From: Natronorubrum halalkaliphilum
Lineage (GTDB): Archaea; Halobacteriota; Halobacteria; Halobacteriales; Natrialbaceae
NCBI RefSeq assembly: GCF_009834785.1
Contig: NZ_WUYX01000033.1
Span: 1-64,000, forward strand
Length of the DNA stretch: 64,000 nt
Direction: 5' to 3'
The position numbers were made by a program, and so were the translations under genes. Shown here piece after piece: positions 1 to 8,340 of this stretch. The notes beneath the pieces are model-generated. The model did not search any database. It saw only the letters and a program-made list of their open reading frames with translations, and was not told where the DNA came from. Position 1 is the stretch's first letter, and the number at the start of each line of letters is the position of its first letter.

Positions 1-1
1 T

Positions 2-412
2 GGGGTACATAACCCCTTCGGACTCGAGTGATCCGAGATGACGGAACGAGTTGAACGTTCCGTCGATCACTTCTTCTTTGCATTTACATCCGAATGCCCT
101 CGTACATATAAGGGCGTCGGATCGGAGCTCACCGGAAACCGCAGCCGGCGACGCGTTTCCGATCCGAACTGAACGCCCAGACACGTATAAGGGCACCGGA
201 TAACTGTGGCCGGTGAAACCGGCCACGAGCGTATCACGTTCGGAATGCCCGTATGCGTATAAGATCATCGGACCGAACCGATGAGCCGCGTACGAGGGCG
301 GATGTTGTACCTACCTCCGTGCCGGAACACGGCCGGAGGGGACGTAGCGTCGCGTGCCACGTCGTTCGCATTAGTACGGAAGTCCGAGTCCATACATAAG
401 GCCGTCGAATAA
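2..412 (+). repeat. Array of five diverged promoter-like units with hairpins
   Basis: Five related segments start near 2, 92, 171, 242 and 378. Each has a GCCC-like block, then a (G)TACATA/CGTATA core, usually AAGGGC, and then TCGGA or CCGGA. In the second and third units GCCC(T) and (A)GGGC are inverted around the TATA-like core, which would make an operator-like palindrome overlapping a TATA box. Most units are followed by a hairpin: GACGGAAC/GTTCCGTC (40-64), CGGATCGGA/TCCGATCCG (118-166), GTGGCCGGT/ACCGGCCAC (206-226) and CATCGG/CCGATG (266-283). No coding frame lies inside. Whether these are tandem promoters, small RNA genes or a decayed repeat cannot be told from sequence. Confidence 0.55.
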
Positions 413-761
413 GAGAGCCATCGGAACCCGATACCATGGCACGGTTTTCCACCACTCATAGGTTTGAGTGATACTCACAGATACTGTCGGCACTCGATCC
501 CATGAGAGCCATCCGACTCGGCGAAGTAGAGTGTCACGCGGGCGGAGGTCGGTCGATCATCCCGCCCTTGTAGACGCGGTCGGACCGAATGAGACCCGCG
601 TAGATGGTACTCGAGCGTGCATGCGCAAGAAGGCTTCGTGACACCGTCGCGGTAGGACCGAATTCGGACACACAGACAGACCGAATCAGTTCGGGAACAG
701 GTCGGTACGGAGGCGAATGCATCGATGCCGATAAACCACGTGCGTTGTAAGAGACAAACGA
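413..761. other. Intergenic stretch before HTH regulator
   Basis: No convincing gene. Open frames on the minus strand have non-haloarchaeal composition and no start signals. Short inverted repeats (ACTCA/TGAGT near 450) occur. GATAAACC at 730-737 lies about 27 bp before the ATG at 762 and is the likely TATA box of that gene, giving a leaderless transcript. Confidence 0.5.
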
Positions 762-1139
762 ATGGTCCGGGACCCGATCGCTTCGGAGTCAACCCCGTCA
801 GCAGAAGAGATCTGCTCTGCGCTCGACGATCCCGACTGTCGTGAGATTATCCGGAATCTCGAGGAACCCATGACGGCTTCTGAGCTAACGAAACGGTGTG
901 AAATCCCACAATCGACGCTGTATCGAAAACTGGAGCTGCTAACTGACTCGACGCTACTCGAGGAGTCGACTGAGATTCGTCAGGACGGACATCACGCGAG
1001 CAAGTACGCGATCGCGTTCGACGAGATCACGCTCGGGTTAGACGAGAATCGATCGCTGTCGGTCCAGATCGAACGACCGGCCCGAACGGCGGACGAACGG
1101 CTTGCGGAACTGTGGTCGGAGGTACGAAAGGAAACATGA
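762..1139 (+). CDS. Winged-helix DNA-binding regulator (ArsR/MarR-like)
   Basis: A 125-residue acidic protein with one winged helix-turn-helix. The recognition helix is in TASELTKRCEIPQSTLYRKL (about residues 38-57), followed by a short wing (RQDGHHASKYAI). The layout fits haloarchaeal ArsR-type transcription factors that bind DNA as dimers. No metal-binding cysteine cluster is visible, so the effector is unknown. The ATG at 762 is preceded at about 27 bp by GATAAACC. The stop overlaps the ATG of the next gene (ATGA), so the two are cotranscribed. This HTH plus small-membrane-protein pair recurs in haloarchaea. The upstream operator-like array is an obvious candidate target, but that is inference. 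Confidence 0.8.
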   Translation: MVRDPIASESTPSAEEICSALDDPDCREIIRNLEEPMTASELTKRCEIPQSTLYRKLELLTDSTLLEESTEIRQDGHHASKYAIAFDEITLGLDENRSLSVQIERPARTADERLAELWSEVRKET

Positions 1140-1432
1140 GCCCACACCATACCGGTGCGACCGAAATTGCACTTGCGCTGGCGGTCGTCAAGACGCTCGT
1201 TCTCGTGGTCGGGAGCGTGATCACGTACTTCGCGTTCAAAGCCTATCGCCGGACTCGACAGCAGGCACTCGGTCTACTCGCCGGCGGCTTCGGACTCGTG
1301 ACGCTGGGGCTCGTTCTCGCGGGGATGCTGTACGAACTGCTCGGCGTTCAACTCGCTATGGGAATTTTGCTCGAGAGCTTGCTCGTACTGGCCGGGTTCC
1401 TCGTGATCGCGTATTCGTTGTACGTCCAGTAA
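1136..1432 (+). CDS. Small three-helix membrane protein (DUF7521-like)
   Basis: Ninety-eight residues with three predicted membrane helices (about 11-31, 45-65 and 74-95) separated by a short basic loop (KAYRRTRQQ). The ATG at 1136 overlaps the upstream stop by four bases, indicating translational coupling with the HTH gene. A GTG at 1112 would add eight residues but lies inside the upstream gene, so the ATG is preferred. The protein resembles haloarchaeal DUF7521 proteins, which usually sit beside an ArsR-like regulator. Its biochemical role is unknown. It might sense or modulate the regulator at the membrane, but only the gene pairing supports that. Confidence 0.75.
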   Translation: MSPHHTGATEIALALAVVKTLVLVVGSVITYFAFKAYRRTRQQALGLLAGGFGLVTLGLVLAGMLYELLGVQLAMGILLESLLVLAGFLVIAYSLYVQ

Positions 1433-1521
1433 TCACGGAAGAGTCGGAACAGCCGGAAGAGGGTCGAAGGAGCCGGAAAAGCGTATGAGACCCCTGAAGA
1501 AAACTAGATGAGCCCGAGGGG

Positions 1522-2685
1522 TTAGCCCTCGAATCCGGCGTCGTCCATGATTTCTGCGAACTCGTCGGTCTCCATCGCGTCTTCGTAGACGATAGCAGTC
1601 GCCATACCGCCGGGGTAGCTGCCCTGGTTGGTCACGTGGTGGACCTTGTGGCAGTGGGCTGGGTAGATACCGGGATCGGAATCGGCCTCGAACTCGAGGG
1701 TGTACCGCTCGGCGGGACCGATGTTGATGACGTCTTCGTCGTACTGGGCCGATTCGGGAATCGGCGACCCGTCCTTTTCGATGACGGTGAAGCGGTGGCC
1801 GTGCGTGTGGAACGGGTGTGACTCGTAGCCGTTGTTCGCAATGTTGAGGTGGACGGTATCGCCCTGGGAGACGATCAGCGGCGTACCGTCTTCGGGGTGG
1901 AACGTCGTCGGCGCGCTGCGGCCGTTGAGCGAGTACGCGTCGGGCGACCGATTGACCGGATCGTAGTCAGCGTCGCCGCCCGCCTCGAAGTCATGGAGAT
2001 CGGTGTCCCAGTCTCGCAGCGTAAAGAAGTACTCGCGGTCCGGCGGCTCGTAGTCCTCCGGATCGACACGGAGGATACCGTACATCCCCATATCCAGGTG
2101 ATTGTGCGTCTGATAATGGCAGTGATAGACGTGGGTTCCGGGGACGTCGGCCTCGAGCGTGTAGGTGTGGCTCTCGCCAGCACTGACGTGGGTGCGGTTG
2201 CTGACGGGTGCCCCGTCGTCCTCCCAGGATTTGCCGACGGCGTGGACGTGGACGGTGTGGGGGCGGTTGTGTTCGCTGTTATCGTAGGTGAGTTCGAACG
2301 TGTCGCCCTCGGACATGCGGTAAATCGGTCCGGGAACCGATGGGGCGAAGTCGTCCGCTTGCCAGGCCCATACTTCGGGGAGTTCCAGGGGACCGCCCGC
2401 GGCGTCGTCGGTGACGAACTGGTGACGTGCGGGGACGGTCCGAAGCGTCGATTCGTAGTTCTGTTCGGCGATGTCGACAATCTGTGGCGGTTCGGTGTAC
2501 TGATAGTCGGTTAGCGGTCCGTCGTCACCGTCGCTTCCGTTCTCGGCGGATTCGGCGTCGCCGTTACCATCGTCATCCTCGTTCGAGAGCATCGCGGTAC
2601 AGCCGGCGAGTGCACCGAGCGCACCGGTGCCGGCGAGCGAGAGGACGGTGCGGCGTCGGAGTCGGGGAGAGCGGTTAGATGTCAT
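1522..2685 (-). CDS. Tat-exported two-domain multicopper oxidase lipoprotein
   Basis: A 387-residue protein with a Tat signal (RRRTVLS, 10-16) and lipobox LAGC with Cys29, so probably exported folded and lipid-anchored. An acidic low-complexity linker follows (about 34-58). Two cupredoxin domains are visible. Domain 1 has the HxxHxH block PHTVHVHA and the HCHYQTHNHLDMGM type 1/type 3 block. Domain 2 has HPFHTHGH and HCHKVHHVTNQGSYPGGM. Each domain therefore appears to carry a complete type 1 copper ligand set plus the ligands for a trinuclear centre at domain interfaces. Laccase-like oxidation is likely; copper nitrite reductase is a less likely alternative. Transcribed alone, with two 30-bp direct repeats upstream. 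Confidence 0.9.
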   Translation of the reverse strand: MTSNRSPRLRRRTVLSLAGTGALGALAGCTAMLSNEDDDGNGDAESAENGSDGDDGPLTDYQYTEPPQIVDIAEQNYESTLRTVPARHQFVTDDAAGGPLELPEVWAWQADDFAPSVPGPIYRMSEGDTFELTYDNSEHNRPHTVHVHAVGKSWEDDGAPVSNRTHVSAGESHTYTLEADVPGTHVYHCHYQTHNHLDMGMYGILRVDPEDYEPPDREYFFTLRDWDTDLHDFEAGGDADYDPVNRSPDAYSLNGRSAPTTFHPEDGTPLIVSQGDTVHLNIANNGYESHPFHTHGHRFTVIEKDGSPIPESAQYDEDVINIGPAERYTLEFEADSDPGIYPAHCHKVHHVTNQGSYPGGMATAIVYEDAMETDEFAEIMDDAGFEG

Positions 2686-2733
2686 GGTCTTGGTCTCATC
2701 CGACTGTTGGCACCGCCTAATGAAGGGTTGTTA

Positions 2734-2793
2734 AGGTGGTTCCCATCGAGCGGGAGATTGTGAAAGGGGTTCCCACCGAACGGGAAGGAGAAC
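2734..2793 (-). promoter_or_regulatory. Two 30-bp direct repeats with TTCCC/GGGA palindromes
   Basis: Two adjacent 30-bp units share GGTTCCCA-CGA-CGGGA. Each contains an imperfect inverted repeat TTCCC(6 nt)CGGGA at 2740-2755 and 2770-2785. They lie 50-110 bp upstream of the multicopper oxidase start, just beyond a possible minus-strand TATA region (about 2715-2736). The geometry suggests an activator or repressor bound as two phased dimers; the regulator is unknown. Confidence 0.5.
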
Positions 2794-2844
2794 GGTGAAC
2801 GGCGGCAATCGGCGATAACCCGTCGGATCCGAAGAGAGATCGTG

Positions 2845-2927
2845 ATACGGATTTGCTGTAACTATGTACCGCCGATCACCAGGGACGAGGTCGGTGATCG
2901 GCGATAATTGACTACAGTAAACCGTAT
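2845..2927. repeat. Palindromic MITE-like element, family A, copy 1
   Basis: An 83-bp imperfect palindrome running ATACGG...CCGTAT. The left arm (ATACGGATTTGCTGTAACTA) matches the reverse complement of the right arm at most positions, and the inner arms CGCCGATCACC/GGTGATCGGCG are perfect. Related copies lie at 24267-24348 and 59047-59126, with a partial one near 8574. No coding capacity. Confidence 0.75.
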
Positions 2928-2972
2928 GAGCCGTCCTCTGGTTCCGATTCCGATTGCCGGTTATCGATACCC

Positions 2973-2987
2973 GTTCCAGACTGGAAC
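2973..2987 (-). terminator. Hairpin downstream of lpdA
   Basis: GTTCCA-gac-TGGAAC forms a short perfect stem inside a longer GC-rich inverted context, 17 bp past the lpdA stop. No T-run follows on the minus strand, so termination is only suggested by position. Confidence 0.3.
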
Positions 2988-3003
2988 CGGGATTGGCACC
3001 CGA

Positions 3004-4509
3004 TTACCGATTGAGCGTGTGAATCGCATGGCCGAGGGCGTTCTCGGCGGCCTCCATTACGGATTCCGAGAGCGTCGGGTGGGCGTGGACCGTCGAGGCG
3101 ACGTCCTCGAGCGTCGCACCGAGTTCGACCGCGAGGCCGAGTTCGCCGATCAGTTCGGAGGCCTCGGGGCCGACGATACTGGCACCGAGGACGTAGCCGT
3201 CCTCGTCGTCGGCGACGATCTTGACGAAGCCGCTGGAGTCGCCGGTCGTCAGGGCGCGCCCGCTGGCCTGGAACGGGAACTTCCCGACGACGGTCTCGAA
3301 GCCGGCCTCCTCGGCTTCGGATTCGGTCATCCCGACGGTTGCGATTTCGGGGTCGGTGAAGACGACCGCGGGCATGGCCTGATAGTCGATGGCAGCGGGT
3401 TTGCCGGCGATCACCTCGGCGGCGACCTGCCCTTCCATACTGCCTTTGTGGGCGAGCATCGGCTCGCCCGCGACGTCGCCGACGGCGAAGATGTGATCGG
3501 CGTTCGTGCGTGCGCGCGAATCGGTATCGATGAAGCCTCGGTCGTCGGCGTCCACGCCGGCTTGATCGAGGTCGAGCGTGTCCGAGACGGGCTCGCGACC
3601 GACGGCGACGAGGACCTTTTCGGCGTCGAGCTCGAGCGTTTCGGACTCGGCGGCGTCGGCCTGATCGCCCGCGGCTTCACCCTGCACCTCGCTTCCGCCG
3701 TCCGCTTCGGGTTGTTCGGCCGGTTCGGCGATGACCTGGATACTGTCGCCGTCACCCTCACCCGCGTACTGCCACTCCGAGGCCGTGTAGCCGAAGTGGA
3801 ACTCGATCCCGAGATCGTTCGCCCGCTGTTTGACCGGCCGTTTCAGATCGTCGTCGTACCCCGGCAGAATCGAGTCGAGCATCTCGATGACGGTCACCTC
3901 GGTTCCCATCTTGGCGTAGACGCTCGCCAGTTCCATCCCGATGTAGCCGCCGCCGACGACGACCATCGAGTCGGGGACGGTGTCGAGGGCGAGCGCCTGA
4001 CGCGAGTTCAGCACCGGCTCATCGCCGTACTCGAAGTTCGGAATCTCGATGGGGCGAGAGCCCGTCGCGATGATCGCGTTCTCGAACTCGAGCGTTTCCG
4101 AGCCCTGTCCCTCGCCGCTGTGAGAGACGCGGACGGTGTTCTCGTCTGCGAAGGTGGCGGTTCCCTCGAGAAGGTTGACCTGGTTGGCCTTGCAGAGTTT
4201 CTCGACGCCGCTCGTGAGTTGGTCGACGACGCCGTCTTTCCAGTCGACCATGCCCGCCAGATCGATCGCGGGATTGGCGTGGATACCCATCTCCTCGGCG
4301 TTGCCGGCCTCGTAGGCGATGTCCGTGGCCGTGATCAGCGCCTTCGACGGGATACAGCCGTGGTTCAGACAGGTACCGCCGTAGGCGTCCTTTTCGACGA
4401 GCGTGACGTCCAGATCGAGCTGTCCGGCACGGATCGCGGCGACGTAGCCGGCGGGCCCCGCGCCGATGATCAGGACGTCGGTTCCGGTCGTGACGTCTCC
4501 GACGACCAT
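3004..4509 (-). CDS. lpdA: Dihydrolipoyl dehydrogenase (E3)
   Basis: A 501-residue FAD/NAD disulfide oxidoreductase that reoxidises dihydrolipoyl groups on E2, forming NADH. The FAD-binding GAGPAGYVAA is at 16-25, the redox-active pair is Cys47/Cys52 in GGTCLNHGCIPSK, and the NAD-binding GGGYIGMELA is central. The C-terminal HAHPTLSE supplies the catalytic His-Glu of the partner subunit. An Ala/Asp/Glu-rich insertion sits before the second FAD motif, a usual haloarchaeal acidic expansion. It is the last gene of the pdhA-pdhB-pdhC-lpdA operon, 61 bp after pdhC. The start is the only ATG close to the Rossmann fold. Confidence 0.96.
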   Translation of the reverse strand: MVVGDVTTGTDVLIIGAGPAGYVAAIRAGQLDLDVTLVEKDAYGGTCLNHGCIPSKALITATDIAYEAGNAEEMGIHANPAIDLAGMVDWKDGVVDQLTSGVEKLCKANQVNLLEGTATFADENTVRVSHSGEGQGSETLEFENAIIATGSRPIEIPNFEYGDEPVLNSRQALALDTVPDSMVVVGGGYIGMELASVYAKMGTEVTVIEMLDSILPGYDDDLKRPVKQRANDLGIEFHFGYTASEWQYAGEGDGDSIQVIAEPAEQPEADGGSEVQGEAAGDQADAAESETLELDAEKVLVAVGREPVSDTLDLDQAGVDADDRGFIDTDSRARTNADHIFAVGDVAGEPMLAHKGSMEGQVAAEVIAGKPAAIDYQAMPAVVFTDPEIATVGMTESEAEEAGFETVVGKFPFQASGRALTTGDSSGFVKIVADDEDGYVLGASIVGPEASELIGELGLAVELGATLEDVASTVHAHPTLSESVMEAAENALGHAIHTLNR

Positions 4510-4570
4510 CAGTTGGCTCCCTCCCTTCCGTGCGGACTCGCGGTACTCATGTTCGTAGTGTTGTGTAACA

Positions 4571-6208
4571 TTATTCGAGCAGTAGTAGGCGTGGGTTTTC
4601 GAGGTATTCCATCACTGTGTTCGTAAACTGTGCGCCGACTGCACCGTCGATCAGTCGGTGATCGAACGACAGCGACAGCGTCATGACGGATCGGGGTTCG
4701 ATCGATTCCTCGCCGGTTTCGTCGGTCACGACGCGTGGCTTGCGCTTGATCTCGCCGACGGCGAGAATGCCCGACTCCGGATAGTTGAGGATCGGTGTGG
4801 CGTACTCGCCGCCGATGCCGCCGATATTCGTGATCGTAAACGTCGAGCCGCGCAACTCGTCGGGACTGATCGAGCGTTCGCGGGCCTTCGTGACGAGTTC
4901 GTTCATCTCGGAGGAAAGCTGGAGCAGCCCCTTTCGGTCGGCGTCGTCGACGACGGGGACCATTAGTCCGACGTCGGTCGCGGTCGCGACGCCGATATTG
5001 TAGTAGTTTCGGTGGACGATTTCGTCGTTGTCGTCGTCGATAACCGCGTTCATCTCGGGGTACTCTTTCAGCGCCGCGATGACTGCCTTCATGATAAACG
5101 GCATGTAGGTCAGCCGGATCCCCTGGTCCTCAGCCCGCGGTTTGAGTTCCTCGCGAGCCTCGACGAGTTCGGTGACGTCGACCTCGTCGTGGTGGGTGAC
5201 GTGGGGCGCGCTGTACTTCGACTCGACCATCGCGTCGGCGATCGTCTTTCGCACGCCCTTGAACGGTTCCCGCCGTTCGCGCTCGCCCTCGGCGAACTGT
5301 GACCCAGTCCCGTCGACGGGCTCACCGGCTTCGATCGCTTCCCGATCGGCCTGCTGGGCCTGGCGCTGCATCTCCGCGTACTCACGGACCGCTTCGGGGG
5401 TGACGAACGCCTCGCCGTCCCGTTGCTCGTCCGTGGGCACCGCGTCGATGTCGACGCCCTCCTCCATGGCGATTCGCCGCGTCGCGGGGGCGGCGAGGGT
5501 CTTGTCGCGGTCGGCCGACTCCACCTGCGCCGAACCCGGACTGGGACTTGTGCTTCGGGACTGTGAGCGACTCGAGTCGTCGGCTGCCGGTGACGATTCG
5601 GTCTCCGCTTCGCTTTGGGTCTGGGCCTGCGTCTGGGCTTGAGTTTGGGCCTGGGCCTGTTCCTGCGTGCCGCCGGCGGACCCGGCACCCGCTGCAGCCT
5701 GTACGTCGGCAGCGGTGATCCGACCACCGGGTCCGCTGCCACGGATCTGCGAGAGGTCGAGTCCCTCTTCGCGTGCCATGCGTCGTACGCGCGGGGGTGC
5801 GAAGACTCGATCCTGGGGCGTCGCGGTCTCCTCGGCGTCGGCCCCGGTTGCACCCGGGCTGCCGGCTGCGCCGTCGGCATCGTCGGCCTGGGCAGCGTCC
5901 GGCGAATCGACACCCGCGGGCTCGCTCGCCTGCTCTTGGGCCGATTCGGTCGGTTCTTCGTCGGCCTCGCCTTCCACGTCGAACGTGATGAAGACGTTGC
6001 CGACCGGGATCACGTCGCCCTCCTCGTAGTGTTGCTCGCGCACCGTCCCGTTGACCGGCGCGGGAACCTCGACGAGTGCCTTGTCCGTCTCGACCTCCGC
6101 GACCGGCTGATCTTCTGACACCTCGTCGCCCTCGTCGACCAGCCAGGTGACCAGTTCCCCCTCCGCAACACCCTCACCGACGTCCGGTAGTTCGAACTCT
6201 CTGACCAT
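4571..6208 (-). CDS. pdhC: Dihydrolipoamide acyltransferase (E2) of 2-oxoacid dehydrogenase
   Basis: The 545-residue E2 core subunit, transferring the acyl group from lipoate to CoA. The N-terminal lipoyl domain (about 1-78) has the lipoylated lysine Lys43 in ETDKALVEV. A peripheral subunit-binding domain (about 135-172, APPRVRRMAREEG) follows, then a QAQT-rich flexible linker (about 178-230). A second, more divergent binding-domain-like segment lies at about 245-285 (APATRRIAMEEG). The catalytic domain ends with the active-site motif DHRLIDGA. The ATG at 6208 starts the lipoyl domain (MVREFELPDVGEG); the open frame extends upstream but without E2 homology. It begins one base after the pdhB stop, so it is tightly coupled. 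Confidence 0.95.
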   Translation of the reverse strand: MVREFELPDVGEGVAEGELVTWLVDEGDEVSEDQPVAEVETDKALVEVPAPVNGTVREQHYEEGDVIPVGNVFITFDVEGEADEEPTESAQEQASEPAGVDSPDAAQADDADGAAGSPGATGADAEETATPQDRVFAPPRVRRMAREEGLDLSQIRGSGPGGRITAADVQAAAGAGSAGGTQEQAQAQTQAQTQAQTQSEAETESSPAADDSSRSQSRSTSPSPGSAQVESADRDKTLAAPATRRIAMEEGVDIDAVPTDEQRDGEAFVTPEAVREYAEMQRQAQQADREAIEAGEPVDGTGSQFAEGERERREPFKGVRKTIADAMVESKYSAPHVTHHDEVDVTELVEAREELKPRAEDQGIRLTYMPFIMKAVIAALKEYPEMNAVIDDDNDEIVHRNYYNIGVATATDVGLMVPVVDDADRKGLLQLSSEMNELVTKARERSISPDELRGSTFTITNIGGIGGEYATPILNYPESGILAVGEIKRKPRVVTDETGEESIEPRSVMTLSLSFDHRLIDGAVGAQFTNTVMEYLENPRLLLLE

Positions 6209-6209
6209 G

Positions 6210-7217
6210 CTAGAACCCCACAGCGTTTCGAATGCCGTCTTCGATACGAGCCGGCTCCGGCAGGTAGTAGTCCTCGAGCGCGTACAGCGGGAACGGTGTA
6301 TCGAACCCGGTGATTCGCTCGACCGGTGCCTCCTGATGGAGAAGCGCCTCCTCCTGTAAGGTAGCCGTGATCTCGGCACCGAGTCCGCCCGTCTTGGGGG
6401 CCTCGTGGACGACCGCGGCGCGACCCGTCTTCTTGAAGGATTCGACGATCGTTTCCTCGTCCAGCGGCGACAGCGTTCGCAGGTCGATCACCTCGGCGTC
6501 GATTCCTTCCTCCTCGAGATTCTCTGCGGCCTCGATAGTCGGTCGGGTCATCGCGCCCCACGTGTAGACCGAAATGTCGCTTCCCTCCCGGCGGACGGCC
6601 GCCTCACCGAGCGGTACTTCGTAGGATTCGTTGGGGACCTCCTCGCGGAACGCGCGGTAGATGAGCTTCGGTTCGAGGAAGATCACCGGATCGGGGCTCC
6701 GAATCGCGCTGGTCAGCAACCCCTTCGCGTCGGCGGGCGTCGAGGGGATGACGACCTTGAGTCCGGGCTGGTGGACGAACATCGCCTCCGAAGACTCGGA
6801 GTGGTGTTCGGGCGCGCGGATGCCGCCGCCGTAGGGTGCTCGAATGACCATCGGGCAGGTGTATCTGCCGCGCGAGCGCGTTCGCAGGCGCGCCGCGTGG
6901 GAGACGATCTGATCGAATCCGGGGTAGATGAACCCCAGGAACTGGATTTCGGGAACGGGACGCATCCCGTAGGCGGCCATGCCGATCGCCGTCCCGATGA
7001 TACCCGACTCCGCGAGCGGCGTATCGATGACGCGGTTCTCGCCGAACTCGTCGTACAGCCCCTCTGTGGCGCGGAAGACGCCGCCGTTCTTGCCGACGTC
7101 TTCGCCCATGACGACGACGTCGTCGTCCTGCTCCATCTGCGTGTGTAGTCCGTCTCGGACCGCCTGTACCAGCGTGAGGTTCTCGGTATCTGCGTCGGAT
7201 TGTGTCTCTGCTGCCAT
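6210..7217 (-). CDS. pdhB: 2-oxoacid dehydrogenase E1 beta subunit
   Basis: A 335-residue transketolase-type subunit forming the E1 heterotetramer with PdhA and shaping the thiamine diphosphate site. MGEDVGKNGGVFRATEGL, TPLAESGIIGTAIGMA and APYGGGIRAPEHHSES are typical E1-beta blocks, and the C-terminal half has HEAPKTGGLGAEI. The ATG at 7217 (MAAETQSD) gives family-normal length; the longer open frame upstream is pdhA antiregister sequence. One base separates it from pdhA and one from pdhC. The complex may act on pyruvate or branched-chain 2-oxoacids. Haloarchaea also use ferredoxin-dependent oxidoreductases for pyruvate, so the physiological substrate is uncertain. Confidence 0.95.
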   Translation of the reverse strand: MAAETQSDADTENLTLVQAVRDGLHTQMEQDDDVVVMGEDVGKNGGVFRATEGLYDEFGENRVIDTPLAESGIIGTAIGMAAYGMRPVPEIQFLGFIYPGFDQIVSHAARLRTRSRGRYTCPMVIRAPYGGGIRAPEHHSESSEAMFVHQPGLKVVIPSTPADAKGLLTSAIRSPDPVIFLEPKLIYRAFREEVPNESYEVPLGEAAVRREGSDISVYTWGAMTRPTIEAAENLEEEGIDAEVIDLRTLSPLDEETIVESFKKTGRAAVVHEAPKTGGLGAEITATLQEEALLHQEAPVERITGFDTPFPLYALEDYYLPEPARIEDGIRNAVGF

Positions 7218-7218
7218 C

Positions 7219-8322
7219 TTATCCCTCCAGAAGTGCGTCGTCGCCGTGTCGTTCGCGAATCGATTCGAAGTACTCGAGTTGCCGTTCGAGCCGTCGAGGC
7301 ATGCCCTCGTACACGTGGGCGAAGATCTCCTCGGGATCGGGACGGTCGACTGCCTCCGCGCTGTCGATCGCGTCGGCAACGTCGCCCTGAATGCGCGACT
7401 CGATCGCGTCGACGCGTTCGTCGTCGAGTATCCCCTCGTTTCGGAGGTACGACTCGAGACGCGGGATCGGGTCCTTTTCCTTCCACTCTTCGACCTCGTC
7501 TTCGTCGCGGTAGACCGAGGGATCGTCAGCCGTCGTGTGCGCACCGAAGCGGTACTGCACGGCCTCGATCAGCGTCGGTCGGAGTTCGCCTTCGCCCGGA
7601 TTCTTGGCCTTCTCGACGGCGTCGCGGGTAACTTTGTAGACCGCGAGCGGGTCCATCCCGTCGACCTGAACGCCCTCGAAGCCGTAGGCTTCGGCCTTCT
7701 GGGCCAGCGTATCACTCGCCGTCTGGCGTTCGCGCGGAACCGAAATGGCCCATTGGTTGTTGTTACAGAAGAAAACGTTCGGCGTGTCGAAGACGCCCGC
7801 GAAGTTGAGGCCTTCGTGGAAGTCGCCTTCGGAGGTCGCGCCGTCGCCGAAGTAACAGAGGAACGCGTTGTCCTCGCCCTGCAATTTCGAGGCCCAGGCA
7901 GCCCCCGTTGCGTGGGGGATCTGGGTCGCGATGGGAACCGCGACGGTGAAGATGTTCGCCTCCTCGGGGATCTTGTTGCCCTGTTCGTGACCCATCCAGT
8001 AGAGCAGCGTCTGCTCCAGGGACACTCCGCGAACTAATCCGGTTCCGTGTTCGCGGTAACTGGGGAACACCCAGTCATCCTGATCGAGCGCGTGGGCACT
8101 GCCGATCTGGGCCGCTTCCTGACCCGACAGCGGCGGGTACGTCCCCATTCGTCCCTGCCGCTGGAGACTCACCGCCCGTTCGTCGAAGTGCCGAACTAAC
8201 CGCATCTGTTCGTACATCTCGACGAGTTCGTCCTCGGTCAGGTCGGGGACGTCGGCGTCCTCGAGCACTCGGCCGTCTTCGTCGAGTATCTGTACTCGGT
8301 CGTCGGGTTCGCGCTGTAACAT
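7219..8322 (-). CDS. pdhA: 2-oxoacid dehydrogenase E1 alpha subunit
   Basis: A 367-residue thiamine-diphosphate-binding E1 alpha that decarboxylates a 2-oxoacid and reductively acylates E2 lipoate. The ThDP motif [16 protein letters not shown]...NN is clear, followed by the conserved phosphorylation-loop-like region ([13 protein letters not shown]). It is the first gene of the operon. The chosen ATG at 8322 gives [11 protein letters not shown]; a GTG at 8328 (MSMLQ) or 8340 would add two or six residues. An AT-rich stretch around 8375-8400 (TATTTACGAAAA on the minus strand) is the probable operon promoter, leaving a leader of a few tens of bases. Confidence 0.95.
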   Translation of the reverse strand: MLQREPDDRVQILDEDGRVLEDADVPDLTEDELVEMYEQMRLVRHFDERAVSLQRQGRMGTYPPLSGQEAAQIGSAHALDQDDWVFPSYREHGTGLVRGVSLEQTLLYWMGHEQGNKIPEEANIFTVAVPIATQIPHATGAAWASKLQGEDNAFLCYFGDGATSEGDFHEGLNFAGVFDTPNVFFCNNNQWAISVPRERQTASDTLAQKAEAYGFEGVQVDGMDPLAVYKVTRDAVEKAKNPGEGELRPTLIEAVQYRFGAHTTADDPSVYRDEDEVEEWKEKDPIPRLESYLRNEGILDDERVDAIESRIQGDVADAIDSAEAVDRPDPEEIFAHVYEGMPRRLERQLEYFESIRERHGDDALLEG

Positions 8323-8340
8323 ACTCACGGATAGGCCCAC

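Larger units (their letters stand above)
2686..3003. other. Intergenic region between MCO promoter and lpdA end
   Basis: No gene. It holds the multicopper oxidase promoter region with its direct repeats, a family A palindromic element (2845-2927), and a hairpin GTTCCA/TGGAAC (2973-2987) just past the end of lpdA. Confidence 0.7.

Noticed and set aside
1-412. CRISPR array at window start
   Set aside because: Units are spaced 71-136 bp, diverged, and contain TATA-like cores and hairpins; not a regular repeat-spacer structure, and no cas genes.
475-792. Minus-strand frame upstream of the first HTH gene
   Set aside because: Cys/Arg/Thr-rich translation unlike haloarchaeal proteins, overlapping the start of a supported gene.
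2908-4626. Very long open frame on the plus strand opposite lpdA
   Set aside because: It is the antisense shadow of a clear E3 gene; GC-rich codon bias leaves the opposite strand open. No motifs or start signals.
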